Of a stretch of DNA of 64,000 bases, positions 1-10,400 are shown in pieces. How positions within the stretch are numbered: the stretch's first letter is position 1; the number at the start of each line of letters is the position of its first letter. Below the pieces are notes generated by a model that searched no databases, had not been told where the DNA came from, and saw nothing but the letters and a program-made list of their open reading frames with translations. The DNA comes from Plazaster borealis. Its lineage: Eukaryota > Echinodermata > Asteroidea > Forcipulatida > Labidiasteridae. The position numbers and the translations under genes are program-made. Location: the NCBI GenBank assembly GCA_021014325.1, contig CM037462.1, positions 10,894,501 to 10,958,500 on the forward strand. The letters are read 5' to 3'.

Positions 1-88
1 CACAGGTTAGTTTTATGGTATATATCTACAACTATATAGGATTGAAACAGTGGGTTCCAATTACCAAACAGATACACAGACCCTTTAA
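1..88 (+). mobile_element. Partial TTTAAAGG-type MITE (right end)
   Basis: This stretch matches the right arm of the elements at 26597-26973, 27796-28171 and 58178-58571 and ends CCCTTTAA. The left part is cut by the window edge. Confidence 0.7.
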
Positions 89-479
89 GTAGTGTGTAAA
101 ATCACCTCCTAACACCAACAGGCATTTGGTGCATTGGATAGTTCAATTGAGTGCCATCCAAAAATGGTACACCTGGTTCAAATCCTACCCATACCAAAAG
201 GGACATGACTTCTACGACTACAAATCCACAGCCAACACCCAAAAGCTGGATACACCTGTAGAACATCACTTCAATCTTCCCTATCACTCCAATTCCCGAC
301 ATGATTTTACAGGGCATTGAGGCATTATGTCACCAGAGAGACTGTTCGTCTGAGTAGGGAGAAACCTCCAGACCATTCAACCCCATGGTCTGAACATCCA
401 AGAAGGAAATGACTAATAGCCTTTTGCCTTTGCCTTCTCCTTTTCCCCACAGATTTAGTCCCCTCCTTTTAGTCTGCCT

Positions 480-700
480 CATTCACTAATTACTTTTTCT
501 CCCTCTTCCCACCTTTGATTTTGTCCGGAGTGTTTCCAACTTCTTGTGGTCAAACCAGCCCCTTCCTTTTGTCTCCTTATTCATTGTTTACCCCTTGCTT
601 TTCTGAGTACTTTCTGCCTCTCTCCATTCATGTATTTCCACTCGACTGCTTCCGTTACACTAACCTACCTGTTTATATGTTTAATCATAGATGTTAAATT
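480..700 (-). repeat. Dispersed repeat, inverse copy of 53180-53470
   Basis: The pyrimidine-rich sequence with CCAACTTCTTGTGGTCAAAC is a diverged reverse-complement copy of 53225-53470. Short open frames on both strands here are incidental. Confidence 0.6.
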
Positions 701-712
701 TGCATCGTGGAT

Positions 713-1348
713 AAAGAATATTATATTTGGTTTTACCCATACACCGATGTGTGTTAAAGGGACATGTTGCCTTGGATCGGACGAGTTGGTCAACAAAAAA
801 GCGTTTGTAACCGTTTGATATAAAATGCATATGGTTAGAAAGACGTTATAAAAGTAGAATACAATGATCCACACAAATATGCCTCGAAATTGCGTGGTTT
901 TCCTTTTACTTTGTGAACTAACACGGTCGGCCATTTTGTGGAGTCAAAAATGTTCACTCCACAAATGGCCGACCGTGTTTGTTTACGATGTAAAAGGAAA
1001 ACCACGCGATTTCGAGATATATTTGTGTAGATCATTGTATTCTACTTTTAAAACATCTTTCTAACCATATGCATTTTATAACAACTGGTTACAAATGCTT
1101 TTGATAGACCAACTCACCCGATCCGAGGCAACGTGTCCCTTTAAGCACTGTATACTCAGTACTTTCCCGAGTCCTGTGAAAAAAAAAATCACAGGCATAT
1201 TACGCGGATGGGATTCGAACCCACGACCTTTGCCATTTGATTAGCCTTTGCCATCTGCCTGTGATTTTTTCCCACAGGACTCGGGAAAGTACTGAGTATA
1301 CAGTGCTTTACACACATCGGTGTACAGGTAAAACCAAATATAATATTC
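713..1348. mobile_element. Inverted-repeat element with tRNA-like centre, interrupted by a second MITE
   Basis: Arms 713-753 plus 1145-1196 and 1258-1348 are reverse complements (for example ATACACCGATGTGTG against ACACATCGGTGTAC). Between them, 1200-1255 contains a box-B-like GGGATTCGAACCC. Confidence 0.7.
754..1144. mobile_element. Palindromic MITE with TTAA ends
   Basis: Both ends read TTAAAGGGACA outward from the middle, and nearly the whole 390 bases fold on themselves around 945-965. A half copy is at 8660-8860. TTAA at both ends suggests a piggyBac-type target; this is inference. Confidence 0.75.
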
Positions 1349-1539
1349 TGTTTATATGTGTTGTCATTTAGCCTTAGAGAAAGACTCTGCAAGGGCCATG
1401 AACTATTTGTTTGCATTAACACCATAGGTCCTTTGGTTGGTAAGCAGTTTGCAACAGCTTATTCTGTTTTCTAAGTTATTTTGTTTGATGCAGCTGTCTT
1501 AAGGACAGTCCTCTGGTAATGGAAGGATACATCTAGCTC

Positions 1540-2170
1540 AAAACCCAACCCCAACATCAACATCATCTCATACACAAACCCCAACATTTGTAGTAATCAG
1601 AATGACATTTATAAGGATATACAATAACAACCCCCAAACCTAACCCTAACCTCAATGCCAATTCAAACCCTAACCCCAACCACTAACACAAACCCTGTAG
1701 AAACCCGAATATGGGGCAGAGGGTATCCCCCCAATGTTCCCATACTTGAACGCACTATTTTCCTCTTATACAGTACCCCCCCTAAAATCCTCTAAAGAAT
1801 TCCTAAGATTCCAAGCACACAATGAAGACACAATACCACCATGCCCCATATCAAGCACCAACTGACTCTAACTGCCAACCCAAACCCTATAGACGATGTG
1901 ACCTCCGTTTACATTCAAACCTCCCTCTGTTGACAAAAGTCATGTTTCCGCCGGGCAAGAAGACGCGTACTCATGGTAACATTGCGTGTCCTTTATAGCT
2001 TGCTGTCAGTACACAAAGGTTTTGCCCAGCGACATGTGCGCGCATCATGTTATGATTTTCGAATGACGTCAGAGGTCACATCGTCTATAGAAACCATATG
2101 CCTATCACCAACCCAAACCCTAACCCTGTTACCCAAAACTGACCCAAACTCAAGCCCTAAACTCAACCCC
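1540..2170. repeat. Degenerate CCCTAA-like tract
   Basis: Scattered AACCCTAACC, CAAACCC and CCCAACC units resemble decayed telomeric-type repeats. The tract is interrupted by an inverted-repeat element at 1887-2090. Confidence 0.5.
1887..2090. mobile_element. 204-bp MITE with TA-type ends
   Basis: CTATAGACGATGTGACCTC at 1887-1905 is perfectly inverted at 2072-2090, with imperfect extension inward. The ends fit TA target duplication as in Tc1/mariner-type elements. Confidence 0.7.
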
Positions 2171-2880
2171 TTAGCCTTGCAATAAATCAGAAAAACAAAA
2201 TTGAACTGACATAAATGAAACTGGTTTCTAGAAGTCATTTTGTTCCTATGAATAATTCGTCCAAGGATAGTAATTTTGAAGCCCAGGAAGGGAACAACCT
2301 TGATTCTAAACCTAAGAGAGATACTTACCAAAACATTCACCGATGTAATAATTGCATGGGGGTACAGAATATTGCTGTAACTAATTTCAGCCATACAAAT
2401 GTATAGGCACCATTTACTTTGTGCTTTCTAGGTGCGAAATTTTTTTCCAAATAAAATCGGCTAAGAACTGCATTGCTGTTTCCAATAAAATTACAAATCC
2501 TTGAAGGTATTGTACAGGATTGGTAAAGATAAAAAACATTGTTGTTTAATTTATAGTCTGAAAACCTAACGATTATGAAGTTCCTACTAGTACTAGAACC
2601 ATTTTTTTCTGTGAAATATGAAATGAAGTCGTTATCAAGAAAACAGTATCTGAAAACCTAAACAAAAAACAACTGAAAACAAGTGTCGATTTCAGTTGTT
2701 GCAACCAAAATTAAGGACAACATGTTTACATGCTGAAATTTGTGCATGGTTTTTCACTATTTTCTTCCAACTTGCACAACGGATTAAGCCCAAATGTTCA
2801 CAGGTTTGTTATTTCATTTATGTGGTTGATCAAGCAAAACATGAACACTGTCTGCGACTATTTTGTCAGCTCTACCATTC
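2171..2880. other. AT-rich stretch, nothing recognised
   Basis: I see no coding exon, tRNA-like head or dispersed repeat family here. Confidence 0.4.
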
Positions 2881-2892
2881 CTGTATAATACC

Positions 2893-3242
2893 TTTAAAGG
2901 TATTTGTACACTTTTGGTAACAGCTCAAAATCAGTGTCCACATTTTGTGTGATTCAACATATGCATGAACGAACAAACAAACCTGTGAAAGTTTGAGCTT
3001 AATTGGTCATCGAGGTCACGAGAAAATAGTGAAAAGAGACCTTATGTGTTTTCTGTTTTTTCAAATTATCGCGCGTGATAAAAACTATTGTTTTACTCAT
3101 TTCTCAGAAACGATAGCATTTTAGGCAGAAATATTTTAAGGAACCCTTTCTACCATTACTTACTTTAAATCATGTAAGTTATGTACGAATCTGTGAACAG
3201 TGTGTTTTTCGATCTTACCAATAGTGTACAGGGCCTTTAAGG
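2893..3242. mobile_element. TTTAAAGG-type MITE
   Basis: It starts CTTTAAAGGTATTTGTACAC and ends GTGTACAGGGCCTTTAAGG, with inverted TTGGTAAC/TTACCAAT next to the ends. It is the same family as 8152-8488 and 9238-9555. Confidence 0.6.
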
Positions 3243-3244
3243 AC

Positions 3245-3940
3245 ATCTACAAAAGCTTAAAATTCACAACAAGGAAACATAAGTCTGTCCGATATTTTTT
3301 TTCACCCAATAGCAATGTTATTTTGTCCGTGCAAAGTAAACAATACATCAAGGCATAGTTTGTTATAATAAAAAGGGCTGAGATTAAAGCAGAAGGTAAC
3401 AAAACTGCAATCCTGGGAAATCGATATGTGAGAGATTTGTGCTATAAACAAGCAAGAATGGCATGACAAAATCTGCTGCTGACAAAACCATTTTGAAAAA
3501 ATTCCCCTAGGCTAAAACAATCAACATAATAATTCAATTTTTAACAATTGCTTAGTTTCGAGTCTGAAAATTATTCCTTGGAATGAGGTATAGACAATTT
3601 CACCGGCTTTGATATGGTTATACAATAATAAAACCTGATCTTTTGTTTCACCATATTGATGATATCATCTAAATACACGTTTATCTCAAAATGGTAATGC
3701 CTCGTCAAGGACAAACTTAAGATTAAGCGGAAGCTGTGTGCATCAAACCCCTGAAGCTTCATTAACTTTACCCTATCCATCAGATCGGATATCTCAAAGA
3801 ATGCAAAAATTGTTAATGGAATGACGTTTCGATCGTGGCAGAGTCTTTCTCAAAGGCTACATGATCATGTGGTCATTTAGCCTTTTCACTCTTCTACGGT
3901 CGGAACATCAGGCATTTACATCACAGGCAAAGTGGGCTGG
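3245..3940. other. Unassigned AT-rich DNA with a short hammerhead-like repeat piece
   Basis: 3815-3860 carries GACGTTTCGATCGTGGCAGA, related to pieces at 53195 and 55325. The rest is unrecognised. Confidence 0.35.
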
Positions 3941-4868
3941 TAAGCAGGGTTCCAATTTAACGGCTATGCTGAATTCTGCCTTTACAGCACACTGTAAAGC
4001 ACGTGTGAAGCTATGGGCAGTAAGAGCAGATTTCCGCGTTAAGCAGAGCCATGAAATTGGGACCAGTTTGTTTTTCCAACAATAGAACCCCACAAGACAT
4101 AATTGTTGGAGAATTGCTCCAGCAGGGATGTTGTAGCTTGACTTTGGGAGCTCAAGGTTCCATCTCATTTATGTTACAATCTGAAACTACTCCGAGCAAC
4201 AGTAATGACAACAAACGGACGGTGACACTTTCTTGGGTCTAAACACTGTCAGAGGGTCGAAGAAGAATTACTTCTTTGTGCACAAATCTGACCGGTGAAG
4301 CAGAAAATTGTGCTTAACAATTTCATTTCCTCAGCAAACTTCGTCTGTGCTTTATCTAAATTTAGTGTTTAACAGTTCGATGAAATCGAGACCCAATTGT
4401 GTACCAAACACTTCTCATACTTTCAACTCCATCTTAATAGATTCTTCTGGAAAGCAACTCAACTGTGGGAGCAATTTAAGAGTGTTCTTAGTATGTCCCT
4501 CGTTCAAGTTAACGCAAATATTTACAGCTACAAAAGAAAAAAACAACAACGAAAAAAACCTGCCACACCTTAACCAAAACTAATTCAAGTTATATCGACT
4601 GTCTGCAAAAAGAAGTGGTTTTCAATGAGATGTACCATCATCCAGGCCTAAATATTTGCAAGCATTGTATTCATAGAGCACTTTTTGGCATTGCACAGTT
4701 TGTGCCTCAAACACTTTGCCGTTTTCTTTCCCGATAAACATTTTCTCTTAGAATGGAACATAGCATACTATAGCACCATAAGGAATTCAAAATACAAGCA
4801 GATTTATCAACAGCAACAGAGGTAGAATTCACACAAAAATAACCATATGGGATCTTGCCACGGTTCCA

Positions 4869-4978
4869 GGGTGCATTTTCGTGGCTGTAACCAATAACTG
4901 TTTGGGTCATTGACCAGTGATTAACCAATGATGAATTCAACCGAAGCAGGTGTTGGTTACGGTCGCAAAAGTGCACCC
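4869..4978. mobile_element. Short MITE, 110 bp
   Basis: Inverted arms of about 26 bases: GGGTGCATTTTCGTGGC at the left against GGGTGCACTTTTGCGAC (reverse of right end). Confidence 0.6.
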
Positions 4979-5179
4979 AATGTAGGAAAGGCAAGTGGAA
5001 CTTACAAAGGCTGGTTTTGTGCTGGACTTCAGTTTCAGCTATGCCGTTGGTCATGCAACAGTTAGCCCCAAAATCCACCAGGTAAATTGTCCAACACAGT
5101 GATTATTAAAACCCCACCCTCCTCGTATCTTTGACTAGAGACTCTCCTTCAAACGGGGACTGTCGCCATGTTCACAGCA

Positions 5180-5331
5180 GGCCTGTGGCTGTTCATGGAG
5201 TTATGAACTCTATACCCAGTTACATCACAATCGGCGCCGTCATTATCACATTGTGATGTGACAGCCAGCGAGCGTGTGCGCGCGTGCAGTGACTGGGTTT
5301 GTGTTCATAGTTCCATCTACAGCCACAGGCC
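5180..5331. mobile_element. Inverted-repeat element, ~150 bp
   Basis: GGCCTGTGGCTGT at 5180-5192 is inverted perfectly at 5319-5331; GGGAC/GTCCC pieces continue outside. Confidence 0.6.
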
Positions 5332-5755
5332 TGGTCCCCGTATAATACAGCAAAATAATTAACTCAACAGTACAACTCAACACCCATTTGTTTAGATTCT
5401 GAAAAGATTGGTACGACGGTTCCAATTATAAACGGCTGTTATTTGGGCCTGCAGTACCACATCCTACGAAAGAGTCCAGACAATTTCCTGAGTAGGATTT
5501 TGGAGGATTTGGGACGGTTGGGGGTTTCTAACAATAAGTCATACTTGCTTTCATTCTGCTTTCATCTTCGGGCATGTTTGATATCCAGATGCCACAGACT
5601 CCTACTCAACACTACACAAATATTTTGTTGTGCATTTTGTCCCTTTACATTTTTGGTTTGCAGTAGTTGTTATCACTATATTAAAGCCCGATTTATTACA
5701 ACTTAACGATCTTGTAAACAAGCTTAACAATACCTGTCATCTACTTCAGAAACAT

Positions 5756-5925
5756 GGGCCCATTTCATAGAGCTGCTTAAAGCACAAAAAAGTAGTTAAG
5801 CACAACAAAATTATGCTTACCAGCCAAAATACCAAGTCACATGCACCGTTTCTGACTGGTATTCCTGCTAATTTTTGCCAAGCACAAAATTCATTTTGCT
5901 TAAGCAGCTCCATGAAAGTGGGCCC
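5756..5925. mobile_element. Family-A palindromic MITE (GGGCCCAATTTCATAGAGC)
   Basis: This copy starts GGGCCCATTTCATAGAGCTG and ends CTCCATGAAAGTGGGCCC. It belongs to the commonest repeat family in the window (see findings). Confidence 0.75.
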
Positions 5926-6893
5926 TGTGCTTGTTGACGCCGTCATTTTGATCAAATTCTTCAGGTTTTCTTTCTTTTTTCTTTTTCTTTTTTTAAAGTT
6001 GGAAGCAGAAAATGATGAATTTAATTCTGGGGCAAGTCATACTTCCCAGATTAAAACATCAGACACCTGCAGTTTCGGTAACAAACCGAACAATTTTAAA
6101 ACCACTTTAACAACTTTAGGTAGATTATTATTAATAATTTTTTATTACGACAAATTACAATCATAGATTCGGGTCTTTTTTTTTTTCGCGTAAATATAAT
6201 AATGCACCTTTGGGCCACAATTAAAATTATATAAAATAAACAGAAACTACCGTCTAAGTTATCGGAATACTCTTTAACAAAGCATAAGAAAATATCAAAA
6301 AATCTGTCTGTTGTTCTCTTCAGAATAGAAATTTATGAGTGGCCCAAAGGACGACGTCTCTATAACAGGTATTCACACAAAAACAAACATGGAAGATAAA
6401 GATGATTCAGAATTTTCAGTTGAATCAAAAAGTACTATATTTTCAGGCTTATTATTATTATTATTTTATTTATTTATTTTTTTACTTGTAAGGAAAGTTA
6501 CAATTTGTCGGCATTGTTAGAGTTCTTGGTCAACATAACCAAGATGTATTTTAAGCACTGGGGGAAAAAAAAGCATACAAAATAAGTTTCAAATCTTGCA
6601 ATCATCACGATCATACAAACTGCAATTCAGGTGGATTTGTTGTGTTTTTTTCCCATAAGTGTTTGCAGAACAAGTGACGAGCATCGGCACTTGGTAATAT
6701 CATCTCCATTGGGTGCTAAGGAACTATGTAGGATGTGAGAACACGGGATGCCAGACATTGGTTGCGTCTGTCATCACGTAATAATGTCATCCAGTTCAAG
6801 CCATCGGCTTATCATGTACACGCAGGTACATTTTTTTAAGTGGAGGGTGAAGCACTGGTGCTTACGAGCAGCTCCTTCAGGCGGCTGCGTGGC
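5926..6893. other. 3' flank and 3' UTR of SERBP1-like
   Basis: No coding potential was recognised. The stretch holds the candidate poly(A) signals and T-rich and ATT-rich tracts. Confidence 0.4.
6465..6478 (-). promoter_or_regulatory. Candidate poly(A) signals of the SERBP1-like gene
   Basis: Three overlapping AATAAA hexamers read on the minus strand about 420 bases after the stop codon. They are the first canonical signals downstream. The signal is inferred; no transcript evidence is available here. Confidence 0.5.
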
Positions 6894-7484
6894 TTACTTG
6901 GAGCGCAGGGAAGGAAACTCTTCCTCACTGGTTACCAGAGGTGCCTGACTGCTGGGACCACGCCCACCGCCGCCACCACGACCACCACGCCCTCTACCAC
7001 CGCCTCCACGGCCAAAACCACCTCGTCCACGCGGGGTGAATCCACGGTCATTCTCACCACTGCGACGATCCTCACGGCCTTCGCGATTGTCGCGACCTTC
7101 GCGGTTGTCGCGGCTCTCACGAATGTCGCGACTATCACGGCTGTCGCGATTATCACGGCCGTCACGAGTATCACGGCCCTCACGAACATCACGACTATCA
7201 CGGCCACCTTCACGACTATCACGGCCACCCTCACGACCATCACGGCCACCCTCACGAACATCACGGCCACCCTCACGAATATCACGGCCACCCTCACGAA
7301 CATCACGGCCACCATCACGGCCACCGCGTCCACCACGGCCACCGCGTCCACCACGGCCTCCCCTTCCTCCTCGGCCTCCTCCTCCGCCTCCAGATTGACG
7401 CTCGGACTCGTTGAAGCTGATGTTGATGTCCACTACCTGGGTCTTTGTCGGGCGATCCTTGTGAGAGTGCTCCGTTGCCAAATG
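6894..7484 (-). CDS. SERBP1: SERBP1-like coding exon 6 (terminal RG/RD-rich region)
   Basis: This exon encodes residues 308-503 and the TAA stop at 6894-6896. It starts HLATEHSHKDRPTKTQVVDI, followed by NISFNESER. A run of GGR triplets comes next, then repeated GGRDxREGGRD units, RD/RE dipeptides, a GRGG-rich segment and the terminus EEFPSLRSK. The acceptor is TTGTTGTAG|C. RGG arginines are typical methylation and RNA-contact sites. The RD-rich block is unusual for the family (see findings). Confidence 0.94.
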   Translation of the reverse strand, partial: HLATEHSHKDRPTKTQVVDINISFNESERQSGGGGGGRGGRGGRGGRGGRGGRGGRDGGRDVREGGRDIREGGRDVREGGRDGREGGRDSREGGRDSRDVREGRDTRDGRDNRDSRDSRDIRESRDNREGRDNREGREDRRSGENDRGFTPRGRGGFGRGGGGRGRGGRGGGGGRGPSSQAPLVTSEEEFPSLRSK

Positions 7485-10400
7485 CTACAACAACAAAAAC
7501 CAACAATCCCAAATCAATAATCATTATCATTCAAATTAAATTGGTTAAAATTATTAAACATGTACCATCTCTTGTCTGAGGAAATTCATAATGCACTTTT
7601 TCTTAAATCACACCCTCACGTGAGAAATTTTAAAGGGCACCAGGAACACTACGGTAATCCCCTTGATGCATGTATGACTAAATCAAGACTTGAAATTATC
7701 TAGACTGTATCGTGAAACAAGACGATTTAAAAGCTTCCTCAGCCAAAGCTTAGGTTTGTTCAAAACGGTCTCCAGGTGAAATTCAGTTTTGTGATGTACT
7801 AATTTTCCAATAGATAGAGTCCTCATGAAAGTGGGAAGAAAATTACAATTAGTCTCTAAACCTCACATTAAAACGGTGTAGAATGCCATTGTATTTGATA
7901 CTCTTTCAGAGCGGAACTTGAAACATCCAATGACGTCACACTTCAAATATATGGATCTGTATATTTTTGTGCTTTTAATTCATCCCAGACTTTCCATTTC
8001 ATTCAATCAAAACTGCATTGAATTTGACCTTGTGAGTTACGTAAAATTTCTCCTTGGAATGCACAGACCTATTTGTCATTGACATCCATTGACGTCATGT
8101 TTTAAATTTCGCTCTAAAAAAGAATCAAATGCAATGGAATTTTACACCATTTTAAAGGGTGTGTACAACATTGGTAATTGCCAACGACCTGTATCCAAAC
8201 TCGATGTGACCCAACATATACATGAAATAACAAATCTGTAAAAGTTTGAACTAAATCGGTCATCGGAGTCATGAAAAAACAGTCAAAAAACTTTTTTTCA
8301 AACATCGGAATTTATCCTGCAGGGTAAATACTATTATTTTACTCATTTCGTAAAAACTATGACATTTCAAGCAAAACTATTTCTAGGGAAGTTTTCTACC
8401 ATGACCATCTTTATACCATGTAAGTTATGTGCAAATCTGCAAGCATTTATATTTTCATTCTTACCAATGTTGTACACACCATTTAACGCGAGGTTAGAAA
8501 CCCGTTATTTACTTTTCACTTTTATGAGAACTATTTCTATTGGAAAATAAGTACAATAATCACCAAATTGAATTTCTGAAGAAAGCAATGCAATACAATT
8601 TATGCTAAATGTTACTTTTTAACTTTTCAGAAACATAATCATGAAATCATTGGTTGAAGTTTAAATGGACACGTTGCCCTTGGATTGGGCGCTTTGGGCT
8701 ATAAAAAGCATTTGAAAGCGCTCGTTATGAAATGACTATGGTTGGAAAGACGTTTTAAAAGTAGAGTATAACGATCCACACAAACATACCGCGAAATTGC
8801 GTGGTTTTCCTTTTAATTCGAGAACTAACACGGTCCGCTATTTTTGAGTCAATTGACATGTGGCAAGTCACTTAAGTCTTAAAAAGCAAATTTTCCTCAC
8901 ATTTTGCCCACTCCTCAAGAGCCACCCAAAAAAACAAAAAAGTGTTGTGTCAGTGCAAAAACTTTGTATAAGTTCTCCCAAAATAGCATTTACATGCAGG
9001 TTTGCAAGCAGAAAAACGTTGTATCTTGCTTTACGGTGGGGTCATAATTTGGTTTTTGTCAAGGTAATGCCGATTTATAGGCAAAACTATAATAAACATT
9101 CAGTAAAAGTCACATGTGAAAGTTTCGAAGGAAATCCTTTTTAAAAATAGTTTATACTTTCAACAGCTGCAGTGCTTCTCACCAAGTAAGTTTTTATGGT
9201 CATTATTTTTGGAGTATTTACCAATATATGATCCTACCTTTAAACAGCGTGCACAACATTGGTAAGAATGAAAATATAAAAGTTCACAGATTTGCACATA
9301 ACTTGCATGGTGCAAAGGTGGTTATAGTTAACCAAAAAATTCCCTTGAAAAATGTTGCCTACAAAAACAATTAGCTAACGAGTCCAAAACTGGACGTTTG
9401 AAAACAGTAACAACATATGTGTCCCCCACCCCTATTTCCCTCCGATGACCGATTGAGCTTAAACTTTCACAGGTTAATTTCATGTACATGTATGTTGGGT
9501 CACATAAAGTGCAGATACTGGTCTTTGACAATTACCGATGTTGTACACATGCTTTAAAACATCCACCATGTACACACAAAACCCTAGGTGCCGAGATACA
9601 ACGCTTTCAACATTAACCCTAACCATGCTAAATGCAACAATATGCACCAAATGGTAAAAGTTGTTGTAATCTGTTGCATTTGGCAGTCAACTCAGATGTC
9701 ATTTTTTGACCGAATTTGTTGCATTTAGCAGTCAAGTGACTTCATATTGGTGTTGCATTTTGTTGTAGTCACCACTACACTTACGTGCATACTGTTGCAT
9801 TTAGCAGGGCAAACCCCCTTGCTCAGTCCTAACACGAACAACATGCCTGCACAATGCAACAAAATCCCTTGTTGCATTTTGTTGCATTTGGCATGGTTCT
9901 CATTTCAACTGTGTTGCATTCTGTTGTATTTGGCAGGGTATGTGGAGGGACCCTGATGGGGGTTAGGGTTAAGCGTTCTCTCGTGCAAGATCCAGCGTTT
10001 TCACAAAATTGAGAACCAAGGCTTTTGCACCGACACGACAAAATAAGCAGCCCAGCTTTTCTTTTCCATCCAATTCAAACAGAGGATGAGAGGCTATATA
10101 TAGTCTGCTGACCTTTCTTTGCATGAGTCTTAGAAGTGTCTTTGCATTGTAATCCAACACAGGATAATATTTGACGACTTAAAATTAAGGATACACAACA
10201 GCTGTTGAGATAATCAACGGCCTGGAATCACATGGAGGCCATGGCCTCTGCTGCCCTGGTCATGGCCTGAGGGTCCCATCAAAGTTTCCCTTAGATGGAA
10301 GTGCCCCAAGCAAAATCAAAAAGGCCTTGCCCTCCTCAAAGATGAAATTCCAGGCCTGTAACGGCAAAAAACCGTCAGCTACTTTTCAATACACTTTTGA

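Noticed and set aside
4707..5078. 123-codon minus-strand open frame
   Set aside because: No recognisable family, and it contains an inverted-repeat MITE (4869-4978).
6840..7520. Long plus-strand open frame of 226 codons rich in Thr/Ala/Ile
   Set aside because: It is the antisense shadow of the repetitive RG/RD exon; the minus-strand frame joins five other exons in phase and carries family motifs.
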